From Colletotrichum lupini (taxonomy: Eukaryota > Ascomycota > Sordariomycetes > Glomerellales > Glomerellaceae), in the NCBI RefSeq assembly GCF_023278565.1, contig NC_064678.1, positions 124,001 through 188,000 of the forward strand: a stretch of 64,000 nucleotides of DNA. Reading direction: 5' to 3'. The notes beneath the pieces are model-generated. The model saw only the letters and a list, made by a program, of their open reading frames with translations, had not been told where the DNA came from and made no database searches. Each line of letters starts with the position of its first letter. The stretch's first letter is position 1. Shown here in pieces: positions 43,542 to 55,599 of this stretch. The position numbers were made by a program, and so were the translations under genes.

Positions 43542-46166
43542 TGTGTCGTTGCGATGTTGATGTTGTCGTTAAAGGTTGCTATCAAACGCCACGTGTGAGC
43601 CTGTGTGTCTGCGGAGTTGATTGGAGCTTTCTTACCGCTGTTATATGGGATTTTGAATGTGACGCTAGATCTGTAAAGAAATATGCTGAATAGAGAATCT
43701 TACATCCCTTTATAATGAAACTGAGTGGGATGACGGATGGCTGTCGTTGGCGGCTAGCGGGGTTCAATGTTCACCGTAGTCCGGCAGGTGGATGTGTAAC
43801 CGCAAGGCAGTACAGTCAGTCGGCATTTACTGTACGGTCGGCTAACGGAGTATTCTAGATTCTCCTTTGCCGCCGTATAATTTGAACATAGTCTAGTCTT
43901 TGGCAGATGTGGAGTTACGTCCTGCTTCTGAGACGAACCCTCCCTACGGCCGCTTGCAACACTCCGAAGATGTATACTGATTTCCCCACTTCCCGTAATC
44001 GAACGGCATAACCAGCTTGTCAATCTAGCATTCGTCACTGGCGGTTGTGGGAAGCATATGTATCTGGGTTTCTTCCGTTTAGTCTAGCGGATGGGTTTGG
44101 GCCGATTTCAATGGACCAGGCTCTGGTACATCAGACCAATCAAGATTTCGTCATTCTCAGGAATCATACAGAAGCTAAGAGTAGAGCAGGCGATGGGAAT
44201 GCTGACGTGCCATTGTGTGACTCTAGCGTAGTCAATGTCAATGCTCGCTTTCGCGGGAACGGGCCATTCCTCCGTTTTTCGGCGGACGAACGGACTATTC
44301 CGTGTACCAGTGTCCTTGCCTCGATTTTCCTCCAGCAATTCGTGTCTCATATAATTCTGGACACAGAATCTTCTTTTAAATGTAGATGTCATAAGTCCAG
44401 CTCCTCTACGTCGTCTTCGTGAGGTCTGTCTACGCGGTGACAGGTCAGGATCATCAGGTCTCAGCGACACCAGTTGTGACAATGCAAGTGGTGCTTCCCT
44501 TCCGGTTAGGTACCTTGATTGAAACTCGTCAGTTCTAGTATGCCTGAAATTTTAAAGGAGGAAAAGGCTTAGATAACTAGCCGAGTTATATCTATCATCG
44601 ACATCGATTTCGGCAAGGAAACGAGTCATCCATGTAGCTTGAAGATGGTGACTAGGAATAGACCTCGTTCGTTGGTGTAGCGATTTCTATTTGCAACTTA
44701 CACTAGACCTCCCTACGAAGGTAGCGTCTTTCGGACCATTGTTCCACGGTGGATAGAAATGCATTCATTACAAGCAGCCCAGTCAAGATCTATCTCCATT
44801 GAGCCACGACAAGTCATTGGCTTAATGCTTTGGTTGTATCTAGGTGACAACTAATGGTCCGTTAGGATGAGCAGAATCACTAGAAGATGACTAGTTCTGG
44901 CTTGATCTCCAATGGAAAGTACAATATTGTTCACAAGGACAATATAAGAGCCTCAGTCCCTTCCCTAGCGGTTCGGCTGACAGTTTGGCCGTGTGCTGAC
45001 TGCACGTTAATGGTCAATCAATTTAGTCTAGTTACTGAGGAGCCATGTCATTGCCAACAAACTAAGCCCAGTTCTGGTTTCTCCCAAGTATGATAAAATC
45101 ATAAACATTCCAACAAATAGTGTTATTGTCGCTTCAGCATGCTTTCACATGACTAAACGAAGACGTGGCCAGCCGTTGGAATCCACTAAATAAAGTTGCC
45201 GATGTCAACGTCTATGTTAGACCTCGATCTGTAACAATACCGCAAACTAGCAGACCACAGAATTAAAAACAATGCCGGTATGGTGAGGAGTGTTCAAGTG
45301 CACAGGGTCGTTTTCTATTTCCCCATCTAGGTAGGGTCAATAGGCTAGAAACACCTAGGCTCATGAATTTTGCACTCTCTGCCCGCTCTTGTAAAAGGCA
45401 TATTCACTCATTGCTTAGGCTCACTTCTGAGTTTCGATAATGATGCTGTTATGAAAGTACGGAGTACGGAGACAGATGATGGGCGCCACATATCTACGGC
45501 ACTGCCGCGCCAGTAACGGATGTAGTCCGCTGTTCAGCACGGAACCTCGGCAGGGAGATCTACGGATCACCAACTCGAGTCAATACCCTTGAGTTGAAGA
45601 ACACCGCAATCAAAAAAAAAAATCGGACACCGCCGCAGGCCCGCAGCGCTCGTTTCAAACAACCAATGTGGCTGAGACAATGGCAAGGGCCACGGCTATG
45701 GCCGTGTTTGCCTGTTTGGGCCTTTCAGTACAAGCCGCCGACATATTCTTGACCCAAACTAGTTCTGACGAGATCTGCTAGCAATACGAAGATGGCCATA
45801 GCTTACCTCTATACTATGTATATCCGCAGTAGGGCGGCGGAGTCGCTGAAGCTTTGATCATCGGCCTTTTAAATGAGCGAGAACGACTCAGTATCTCCTC
45901 CTGTCGATAATTCTATGGAGTATTCGTACCTGCATGGGATCTATCTAGCCAATGGCGGAGCTCTTTGGCTTTAGCTGAGGTCCTCCGGCACCATGTGTTT
46001 CAGTCACAATGAGCTGCGCGAATTCACGCTATTTTCAAATAGTTTTAATGATGTTCGACTCCAATTTTCTATCTGGTCCCTTTCTATAATATATGTACAT
46101 GTATCATAAACATTCGTATGCATCGTATCATGGTATCTCTGAGCAACCTGTGCTTATTGTGCGCGT
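43542..46166. other. Long intergenic region, no supported gene
   Basis: About 2.6 kb with only short frames (for example 44045-44422) lacking motifs. The left part is the DUF2306 promoter. An A-run lies at about 45615. Composition is slightly AT-richer than the genes but not RIP-like. Confidence 0.45.
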
Positions 46167-46844
46167 TCACTGAACAGCGACGGCGGTCTTGCCAGTGCCG
46201 TATCCAATGTTGGTAACAGGCAGGGTGGTCAAAGTCTTGACGGAGCCGAGGCCACTAGGGCAGGCAGCCTGGTTGCTGACAGCCAGGTTGAGGGTGCAGA
46301 CCTCATCGACACCCCAGGTGCAAGCAGGGTTCTGGATGTTGTAAAGAGCGTAGTTCTTGGCGACGAAGCTATCGGGCTCGGCGAGGCAGGAGGTAAGGTA
46401 GTTCATGCTGTTGGCAGCAGAGAGAGGGAACTTGCCGTCCTTGAGAAGGTGGCTGCACTCGCTGGCATCGACGGCCTCCCAGTTCATGAGAACACCGCCG
46501 CCAATGGTCGGGTCCTCAGTGGCAGACTTGCCGGTGGTGAGGTAGTTCCAGGCGTCGTAGGAGATGTCGAAAGCACCGCCAGATTGGTCGATGCGGAGGA
46601 GGTGAACGCTGCGGTCACCGTTGGAGACCTTAAGACAGATGTCGTTGCAGCTAAGAGGGTTGGGCCAGTAGGCAACGCGGTTGGTGTCGATCTTGCAGCC
46701 GAGGACACCAATGGAAGAAGAGTAGGAGTCGTGGGGCGTCATGCTGTATGAACCGGACTTGCCGGCGTCCCGGATCGGGATGGTAGCGGCCGAGACCAAG
46801 GTAGCCGAGACGGCAAGGAAGGTGGTCAAAGTGGTAGAGAACAT
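46167..46844 (-). CDS. Secreted 8-cysteine protein, 225 aa, unknown function
   Basis: An intronless frame with a clear signal peptide (MFSTTLTTFLAVSATLVSA, cleavage near 19/20) and no other membrane segment, so it is secreted. The mature part has eight Cys (50, 66, 70, 130, 153, 175, 183, 195), enough for four disulfides. A central ordered block includes PNPLSCNDICLKVSNGDRSV and LLRIDQSGGAFDISYDAWNY. That block resembles the double-psi beta-barrel-like secreted proteins common in ascomycetes, but I cannot assign a named family. Codon use is strongly biased (many C-ending codons), suggesting high expression. A possible TATA box lies 317 bp upstream. An effector or wall-associated role is possible; it is inference only. 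Confidence 0.8.
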   Translation of the reverse strand: MFSTTLTTFLAVSATLVSAATIPIRDAGKSGSYSMTPHDSYSSSIGVLGCKIDTNRVAYWPNPLSCNDICLKVSNGDRSVHLLRIDQSGGAFDISYDAWNYLTTGKSATEDPTIGGGVLMNWEAVDASECSHLLKDGKFPLSAANSMNYLTSCLAEPDSFVAKNYALYNIQNPACTWGVDEVCTLNLAVSNQAACPSGLGSVKTLTTLPVTNIGYGTGKTAVAVQ

Positions 46845-49633
46845 CTTGACTGAAGTTGAAGGTGATATGTGGGTTTCTTTCCGAAAAGGATTGTGTAGTT
46901 AATATGGCGGCCAGGTGGACGACTGTCAAAAGATTCGAGGCTGAAGGTGGTATGGACTTTCACGTCGAGGGACAGGAAGTTTGGGCTTGCGAAGGAGTGA
47001 AGCTGCTGGTTGAGCGTTCAAAAAGAGTGATGCCTGATCTGGGAGCTTTCAAAGCTGGCCGAGAGAATGACTGGGGAAAGAAGAAGAGTTGAAGAGGGAG
47101 TGTAAGGATGGTGGTGGTGATCAGAACAAGACCATCCCAGAAGAAGATGAGACTGGGGGATTATATACCAAATATCATCCCTACAGGAGACGAGATGAAA
47201 ACGTTCAACATCAGCCGGAAAGATGAGATGTCACTCACACGTGCTGGCAGTCAGTGCCATGTCAGGCTTGCTATTCCCTTCGGTCCATCTGCGGAGGCCC
47301 ACGTAGCAAGGCGCTGTGTCCCCACAGACGCCGCAATCCTCCACGATGACACTGCGCCTGCACAGCTGGACTTGGATCCTTTGAGTCTGAGCCTGGGATG
47401 GGAGGGGCCGCAGAGGACCGGAGACGTTTGTGTGCCTAGAGTCTTTGAAGAGAGTCAGCGACTCCAACGGACCCGCAAAGTAGGAGTTGGCGAGTCGGGT
47501 TCGTTGTTCAATCAAGGACTGCCATGAATCTGACAGAAAGAGGCCGTGGAACCTTCAGAGAAATCTTTCCCTACCCCTCATTACGCTGCGGTGTTACTGT
47601 CAGAAACAAAGTGAGGAACTTGAGTTTAGAAAGCCCTAACGGGAGGCCCAGTCGCGGGAAACATTACACTAGGCAAGGTCCAAGGAAGACACATGGAGTT
47701 TGTCAGTTGGTTAGGCGCTGGGATTCAGCCAAAGTCGGAGAGCAGACCAGGAGAAAGACATGGCCAAGGCCCAACAAGGAAAGGGGGGTGCGCTCTGTCA
47801 GGGGGTGAAAATCGCTCATGGGTCGCCAAGGGGCCCGGATTAGGTTTAATGACAGGAACGGCTCAGGAACCAAACGCTCTTTGGCTCGTGCTAATCCATA
47901 GTTCAGGTCCCGACTCCCAAGTAAAAGGGAGCCAAGGGGCGGTACATCGGCAAGGCGTCGGCCACATCTCATGCCAGCACGGGAGTTGTGGGCGCTGTGC
48001 CTCTTGGAGCCTCGAGGGAACATTGAAAGAGGGGGTGGCCTCGGCGGCCAAGGCCCAAGGGCTGAGAAGGATGGCCTTTGAGATGACGGCGGATGCAGGT
48101 ACAGTACAACGCAGCGCAACGTCCGGGAACCTGGGCGTATGTACTGCCGAACGGGAGAGCAAAAAGAAACCGAGCAAGCTTGACTGGTTCGAGAGGGAAG
48201 GGAACCCGCCGCCACGCGGTTCCAGCCCTGACGCTTGACTCGGCGCGGAGGCGCGGACGGGTCATCCGCAAGGACCGGAGTCTGCTTCTGGCCAGTCGGA
48301 AGATAGGGATTCCAACCTAGAAACGAACCACGAGTCCACGACATGCCTAGTGTGCAGCGATCGACAGGGCGGGTTGTGCTACGGTGCTAGTTTTTCACAA
48401 AATGGTCCCACAAGGCTCCAATACCCGAGCCTGCTTTTGCTTTTTGCTGTGCTGTTTCGGTTTTTCAAGAACTCCTCCAACAAGTCACAAAGTCACGGAC
48501 AAGTCTCACGGGTCTCCAACAGGCTCTTCCACTTGCCCCGAAAGTATGGATCACCGGGCACACAAAGTTGGAGCCAGTTGGCGGGCGTGTCCGCTTTGCC
48601 AACTCGCCAACACCTTCTCCGCGTTGGCAACCGGGCGGGACTTGACGGGTACGTGACGGCCAGTTGGCGTCATGTCGAACAACGGATGGAGGGGTAAGAG
48701 GACCAAGACGTGTGTTGAGTGTTCTAGCCAGAAGTGCTTGCAGCTTGTACCAATCTAGCGGGGTTTACGTCTTTTGCCAATGAGAAACTTGGTTTTGTGA
48801 GCAGAGGGATTGGAAATTGTTAGAGGCTACTTCTTTTGACGTAAAGGAAATGCCTCGCCGCGGCTCACCGCGACGGCGGCGAAGTGGCACGCAACCGGCT
48901 GGAATGCAGGCTCTTTTGCATTCTTTCTTTCTTTCTCTCTGGACAATGCTTTGTAAGTCGTAACTGTCAGATTTTTTTTTCTTTCCTACATCCCAATAGG
49001 TCCGAAAGGATCTTTCTGAGCGATTTATGTCCGTACCTTGCCCGATCCCGGCACGTTTCCGAGGTCCAAGAAGTACTTGGAGGAGGTCTAGGCCGTTTCC
49101 ATCTCATGATGTTTCCATCACCGCACATGCACGGAGAATCCTCCGCTGCTGAATTCTGTCAGCGCCATGCTGTGCGACTTCGGCAGTTGTTGGCACCTCA
49201 CCATGGGCTTAGTCATAATTGTTAAGGGCTCTTTGCCTGGGTAAATTGTTCTTCCTCTCATCGGACATCTTGAGGGATTTCCAATGCCACTATTTCTGAG
49301 TCATCCATAGAGAAATCTCTCATGGGTCCTGAAGTCCGCGTAGCTGCTGCAAACGGACGGACCGGCGGCTCGACCAACAAAAGTCTCATTGAAACAAACT
49401 TCTGCACCACACAGACGGACCACTGAATAAACCAACAGCTACTCTTCGGCAGTCTTGTTCGGTAAAACTCTCGGTAACACGCAAAAAAAGAGGAAGATTA
49501 ACAACCGGGGCTAACTAAGCTTAAACGAATGGAGCCCAGCCAAGGAACTGAGATCCGACGTAAGAAGCTCAGCTATTTGCAGAAAGTTGCGATTTCCCCA
49601 ACATCTGAGGCTTGAGCAGTATGCATTCCAAAT
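46845..49633. other. Long intergenic region, secreted-protein promoter side
   Basis: About 2.8 kb. The first ~350 bp hold the promoter of the secreted-protein gene. Overlapping open frames on both strands around 47690-48344 come from a GC-rich stretch with few stops and have no motif. I see no supported gene. Confidence 0.45.
47161..47167 (-). promoter_or_regulatory. TATA box candidate for the secreted-protein gene
   Basis: TATATAA on the minus strand, 317 bp upstream of the ATG at 46844, within GGTATATAATCC. This would imply a leader of nearly 300 nt. Confidence 0.4.
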
Positions 49634-49831
49634 TCACCGAGTTGTTGTTGGACCCTTCTTTGCAATAAGTGCTCCGACACCGTTTACAACTGCTTTAGTG
49701 CGAAGAGTAATATCAGGGTCAGCAGGCATTGCTGCGACTTGAGCAACTGGCGGGGCTGCAACGACGAATTGCAAGGGCGCGGCATCGACTGAAGGTAATG
49801 ATCGTATGTGAGTCGCATCAACTTCACTCAT
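49634..49831 (-). CDS. Small open reading frame, 65 aa, unknown
   Basis: ATG at 49831 to TGA at 49634 on the minus strand, 93 bp downstream of the amidase stop. The peptide (MSEVDATHIRSLPSVDAAPL at the start, Ala/Val/Pro-rich middle, ending IAKKGPTTTR) has coding-like composition. An AT-rich TATA-like GATAAATAG lies about 55-65 bp upstream of the ATG. No family is recognised. It may be a small gene or part of a decayed larger one. Confidence 0.3.
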   Translation of the reverse strand: MSEVDATHIRSLPSVDAAPLQFVVAAPPVAQVAAMPADPDITLRTKAVVNGVGALIAKKGPTTTR

Positions 49832-49924
49832 CGCACAATGCTAAGAAAAGCTGCATTTCAAGCAACTTTGAGATAGGGGTTTTCTATTTATCATTGTCTG
49901 GAATCTTATGACTTTTGCGAATTC

Positions 49925-51697
49925 TCAAGCGATCATGACCAAACGACCCCTTGAGTCGCCACCTGAAGTCTGAGCTAGCACCACAACCATGAACTGATCT
50001 CTAGCAACCTTGCCCTGAACTGGGTATCTCTCCTTCATCTTCTTCCGTTCCAGCATTCCAGACCATTCCCATTGGCTATCCTTGAGTGTGGGAGACCTCA
50101 TCAGATCCCCGTTAACAAACACTTGCATCGATGCTGCCTCAGACGAATTGTCGACTTCCAAAAACCCACTGAGAGCGACGTGACGTCTTTCCAAGGTTTC
50201 CGTCGAGGCATCATCTTCTACGTCCACACAAGAGACGAGCAACTCCAGCTTCCTATGCTGCTTGACAGAACCTTGATTCGTGTTGACTTGAATCAGGTCC
50301 GTATCTAGCCGTGGCGCCAATGAGGGGCTCTCTCTTCGCTCCTTCGAGGACTCAAACGCATACGCATAACGTAACAGGTCGCTGTCACTCCAGGCCTTGC
50401 CCGCGAATGTCAACCCCGCAGGGATTTTCTTGTCATACAGCGATCCCATCGGCACAGTGATGGCGGGCACACCCAAGTGCTTCATTGCACGATTGCCATT
50501 GGAGTACTTCAACCCGTCTCGTAGGGAGTATGCCATAGACTCACGGTTGTCCTCGGAATCGGCTCTTCCGACGTCGCCATTCGTGGGAAAGACGACAACA
50601 TCGAAGCCATTCTCGTCCATCCAGTGTTCCAAGTCTCTCTTACGAGCCTCCTCAAGCGCGATCAACGCATCTGCGCAACCTGGCAGATCGTAGATAGAGT
50701 CGGACCTGTCGCGGATGAAGTCAATCATCTCTGCGTACCGGACATGATTCTGCTGTTCGGTGTGCTCCGACCGATCATCCAACGGCGCAAAGTCGGGGTT
50801 GATCTGGCTGTGGTCAACGCCTTCCAGAGAAGGGCACTCGGGATCGCTGTTGTTGCGCAGAAAGTCATCCCAAGCGGTGGCAATCATCTGACACCGCTCA
50901 GTATCAATCCAGGTACTCGGGATGCCGGGCACATTAGCAGCTTGCCCAGGAAACAGTTGTGTCGAGTAACGCTCGACTAGTGGGAAATCAGTTTCGGTGA
51001 TTTTGGCACCCAGCGTCTCAAGGTCAACTCGAGCTTGCTCCCATAGCTGCCGAGTGGCTTCTGAACAGACCACAGAGTATTCGGATGAAGTTTGCTTCCC
51101 GATGTAGCACTTGGGCACAGCAACATGCTTTCCTCGCAACGCCTCCGGATCTTTGAGAGATAAATAATCCCTTGGCCGGATCTTGGAGCTGGGTGGTATG
51201 GGCACAACCGTCTGCTCGCGCCAAAAGTCACCTCTGGGGTGCGCATCATCGGCAACAATGGCGTTCAGAAGCGCCAGCATGTCAGCGACAGACTTGGTGT
51301 GTGGTGCGACAACATCGCACGTCGGGTACAATGGCCAATGGCCGCGAGAAGGAATGACGCCTCTTGACGGTGAGTACCCCACCAGCGCGTTGTGCGAAGC
51401 CGGCGCTCGACCAGATGAGACTGTCTCACCACCGAGACCAATAGGGGCGAACGAGCATGTCGTGGATACGGCGGATCCGTATGAAGAGCCTGACGCGAAG
51501 CTGGTGCACAAGTATTTGGGGTTGTAAGGGCTGATTGAACGGCCGTAGAGGCCTCGCTGACTTCCTCCGTCGGCCATGGGAGGCATTGTGGTCTTCCCAA
51601 TCAGTACTGCTCCTGCAGCCCTCAGTAGCTCGACGACCGCGGCATCTGAAGACGCAACGAGGCTTTCGAAAGCTGGGGACGCAGCTGCGACTGTGAG
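49925..51697 (-). pseudogene. Amidase signature enzyme, 5'-truncated by retrotransposon A2
   Basis: About 590 host-encoded residues of an amidase that would hydrolyse an amide. Visible are AGAVLIGKTTMPPMADGG, the Gly/Ser motif FASGSSYGSAV (cis-Ser) and GLGGETVSSGRAPAS (nucleophile Ser). TPTMDVV-like text (YPTCDVVAPHTKS) and GVPAITVPMGSLYDKKIPAGL also fit the family. The LTR of A2 interrupts the gene just before LTVAAASPAFESL. The N-terminal part, including the segment that normally carries the catalytic Lys, is therefore missing and should lie beyond the right end of the window. About 120 residues after the amidase fold form an extra C-terminal domain of unknown type. The frame stays open into the LTR, whose antisense strand supplies an ATG at 51730. 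No stop breaks the remaining part, so the insertion may be fairly recent. Confidence 0.85.
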
Positions 51698-51902
51698 TAT
51701 CGGATTGGAAGTCCAATTCGACCGCGGCATACAGCCGACTGCGCAGGGGCTAATTAGGGGCCCTATTTACGATTATCGTAGCCAGCCTAACCTACGGTTA
51801 GAACCTCCTTTTTACACCTACTACGTAGATATTTATATAGTTTAATTAATCTCTTTATTAACTACGGTTCGAACTAACTACTTTATAATAGGGATACTAA
51901 TA
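51698..51902 (+). repeat. 5' LTR of A2 (205 bp)
   Basis: Starts TATCGGATTGGAAG and ends ATACTAATA. As in A1, the outer ~140 bp are nearly unmutated and the inner part is mutated. Confidence 0.9.
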
Positions 51903-53532
51903 CTAATTAGTAATTAAATTTTATTATTATAAATTAGTAAGGTATCTCGCTACGCAAAAGAGACGACCTCTTAATACCGCACGGGATAGGAGATTCGTAC
52001 TAATTAACCTTATAAAAATAAACAAAAAAGGAAGCAATTCTCGAATACTATACGGAATTAAGTAATCGTAGCCCTTTACTACTTACGAGAGGTCGACGTT
52101 TATTATATTAAACTACGTTAATTAACGGAACTACTTAAGTAACTAGCTTTTTACCGTCGCCCTAAGTAGCTTTTTTATTAAATAACTTTTCTATAACTAG
52201 CCCGCGATTAGAAATTAACTAGTTAAATTAGTAAAAAGAAATACCTATATAACGACTACTTACCTAATTAATTAGCGCGACGAACGAGCTTAATAATATA
52301 ATATAAAAGAGTACCGCGCGATTAAAAAAGGGGATCTCGAAATATAAATATTTTTACTTAGTAATAAAGGTAACTTTATAGGAGTTATTAAGTTAAGAGA
52401 TCTATAGTATATAGAAAAGTCTATTATTACGAGGATATTATAAGTACGACCTTAAGCTTGCGATTTAAACGACCTTTTTATAACTCCCTTAACTACCCCC
52501 CGGGTATTACTTAGGAATATAATATAGGGGACGGTTTAATAAAAGAGGAGGGGATTTAGAGGTCCTAATAATATCGAGTTAAGAATATTACGGATCTCGG
52601 AGATTAACTTAAAAAAAAAGCGGCTACTTTAAAGTAGTCCTACGACCTCTTATTAAAGTTATTATTAGCTTAAGAAAAGGCTAAAAAGACGAGGATTTAA
52701 AAGGAAAAAAAAAGAATCCTCTAGAGGGCCGCTAAAGGGCTTCTTTTTATATTAGCTCCTGGCGTAAAATTACTAATTTTAAGAAATTAATTAAGTAATA
52801 AAAGGGATTGCTAGTAAGTAATAATTACCTAACCATAATTAAACTACGAAAAAGACTGCTTAAAAGATATAAAATAGGGTACTAAGAGGCTATAAAAGAT
52901 AAGATTTTTAAAGTATTTAACCCTACCGCGTACGAGTAATAAGTAGGTATTTTTAGTAAGTTTTTAAAATTTACGATTTTATAAAAAAGAGGGCTTAACT
53001 TCGTTAACTATACTTAACGGCCTATACGGTTCTTAATAGCCTATATAGCTCTTTTATAAGCCGCCCGGCGTCTATTTTTAACTATTTTTATAGAATACTA
53101 CTCTAGAGGAGGTAGGTTAAAAAAAGAAGCTATTTAGAGATTATAGAGAGTACGAGGCTTAGGAAGCTAGAAGTATATAGGATAGCGGAAATCGGTAATT
53201 AGTAAAAATCCCGAGACTAATTATTATATTTTTATATAGTAATATAAACGTTTATTACTATTGTTATAAAAAGGAATTATTAAAACCTACCCTTTTATAT
53301 TAAATAAAAAGGAGGATCTTAGTAAGTATAATAGCTAGCGATTTAGAAAGGTAGTAATAATCGTTAGAAATAGTAAAAACGAGAGTAGTAGCGAGATAGT
53401 AAGAGGAAATAGGAATTTCTTAGACTTTAATAAATTCGTTAAGTAGCAAAAGTATAGATTTATTATAACTAGCGCGCGGATTAAATATATCCTTATTAAA
53501 ATTAAATACGCTAGCGACTATTAATATAAGTA

Positions 53533-53536
53533 TAAG
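53533..53536. repeat. Target site duplication, left (B)
   Basis: TAAG, repeated at 59864-59867. The empty site in A1 (22111 region, GCATAAGCTAGAG) has a single TAAG, confirming the duplication. Confidence 0.8.
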
Positions 53537-53760
53537 TGTTACGGCAGTGGGCATCAGGGCCCCTGTGGGCCCCGTGGCTTAGCCTTAGGCTGCGAGGCTG
53601 AGCTCCTAGTAGTTACGTAACGAGCTAGACCGCTGGGCCCAAAGGGCTAGCTCGCTAGCTTTTGCCTACTATTCTGTTTTTTCCCTCTTTACGTTAAGTC
53701 TTTAGTTAATTAGGTTAATATAGTAGCGTTCCGACCTACTTTAAGTTCCCTTTTATAATA
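53537..53760 (+). repeat. 5' LTR of B (224 bp)
   Basis: Begins TGTTACGGCAGTGGGCATC and ends TTTTATAATA. The first ~160 bp are GC-rich and unmutated; the inner end is mutated relative to the 3' LTR. Confidence 0.93.
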
Positions 53761-54649
53761 CTACTTAACGTTATTTAATTAACTATTCTCCGGAAACGGA
53801 ACGATAATATCTTAATTAATTAACTACTTATTATACTAACTAGCTACCCCTATTAAGAAAGCGTATAAGAGAGCCGAGCGATAGCTAACTAAATTAATCG
53901 CGTATAAGTAGCATAATCGATACTCCCTAAATATATACCCCCTTTACTAAACGTAATAATTAGAGAATATAGCTAGGGAGGCTAGGTCTCCCTTTATATT
54001 AACGGCTTTTAGTAAAGTCGCCGCTTTTATAAGTCCTAATAAAGCGTCGTAGGCCTTAACGAAGGCGCTAAGCTCTTAATTATTAATTTTAAAGTCGCGC
54101 TATCCGACTAGTTAATAAAGCGCTTCTTACCCTCTACTACTTAGGCCGATCGCTTAGTATACCTTAGTAATATAGCTAACTAGCTTACCTTGCTTATTTA
54201 TATCTATAACGATGTCCTCTTTAAAAAGAATACTAAGTAGTATATCGACCTCGACCTTATTTAGGAGCTATATTTTAAAAATAACGAAAAGACCTTACTT
54301 AAGTAAATCGAATAGTAGCTAAAGATACGCATCGCTTAGTATTAATTAGAATAGGTCCTAGCTTTTATTATTAGCTAGCTAAGTAATAATACGGAGCGCT
54401 TATATATAATAACTTATAAAAACCTCGACCTTATGCGTATTACTACTATAGAGCTCCGTATTACGAAGGAAGCCCTTACCTAAGCCTATATTAATAATAC
54501 GGCTATAGCTAAAAAATTAGAGTAATTAGAAAACGGCTCTTAGGCTAGCTTTATTTAAAATACCGCTACCCTTAGCGCGCTAGAGTAACGGCTAGTATAC
54601 TTAAAAATATAAAGTAATTACGAGACTACTTTAGCCTCGTCCTATCCTA

Positions 54650-55540
54650 TTACCCACGGCTCTTAGAAAATACTTAACGTACCTATTTTTATAAGTAATA
54701 ATACTAGCTTTAAGTTCGACTACTAGCTCTAACGTATTATAAAACGCTTAGAAAATACTAACTATAGTATGGATAAGTACTACTTAGAGTATATTATTAA
54801 TAAGATTAGAGGTAGTGCTACGGAGTTTATATATTTAATACTAACCTCTAACGAGATTATTATAGCTAAGTAGCTATTTTACGAGCTTAAGTCGGTTTAT
54901 ACTAGCCCGACTACTATAGACGACGCTAGTCGTAAGCTAGACGCACTCGTAATTATACTTAAAAACGTTTACTAAAAGCGCTCTACGTTTATTAAGCTCG
55001 CGCGTGTTAATAAGCTTCTAAAATCTTAGTAGAAGCGCCGTTTCTATAATAAGCTACTTATATATCTTTATAACTAAGTTATATTAAAGTACCTAAATAA
55101 TACGGCTATTTTTTAAAAATATACTAAGTACGTCGCTTAGCTAGCTAACGTAATATAGCCCCTTTTTATAAAGGACCGCCCGGTTAAGGCTTCTAGCTAG
55201 ACTCGCTAGACCTCGGGTAGAAATAATAGAAATAGCGGAAATAATAGAAGTACTAAAGGTATTAAATAGGACCGAGGTCGCACCTTTATCCGCGAGACGA
55301 TTCCTAAAGCCCTATATTAAAAGCTTAAGGATAGTAGCGCTTATTTTATTTATAATAATACTAAATATATTTTTAAGGACTACCCTAAGAAGCCGAAGAC
55401 TACTATAGCCGCTATTAATACTACCGAGGGCCTTACTAAGATAAAGTCGGGTTTAGAAAACTAGAACCCCTAGTAGAAGTAAACTCCTAGCTAGAGGATA
55501 CGTATAGAAAGGATAGAAGATTAGTAATTAATTTAGTAAA
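54650..55540 (+). pseudogene. Gag remnant of B with zinc knuckle
   Basis: Reading through stops shows a capsid-like region and then a zinc knuckle at 55342-55383. Its four ligand positions have the exact C-x2-C-x4-H-x4-C spacing, but all four now read Tyr (Y-FI-Y-NNTK-Y-IFKD-Y). This is the expected product of TGY-to-TAY and CAY-to-TAY mutation. Confidence 0.75.
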
Positions 55541-55599
55541 CTTATAGGATCTCATAGGGGGCTAGCCCCTTAAGATAGAGCTTATATTAGTATTTAATA

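Noticed and set aside
47693..48344. Overlapping frames of 181 and 213 codons on opposite strands
   Set aside because: A GC-rich stretch with few stops in many frames; no motif supports either.
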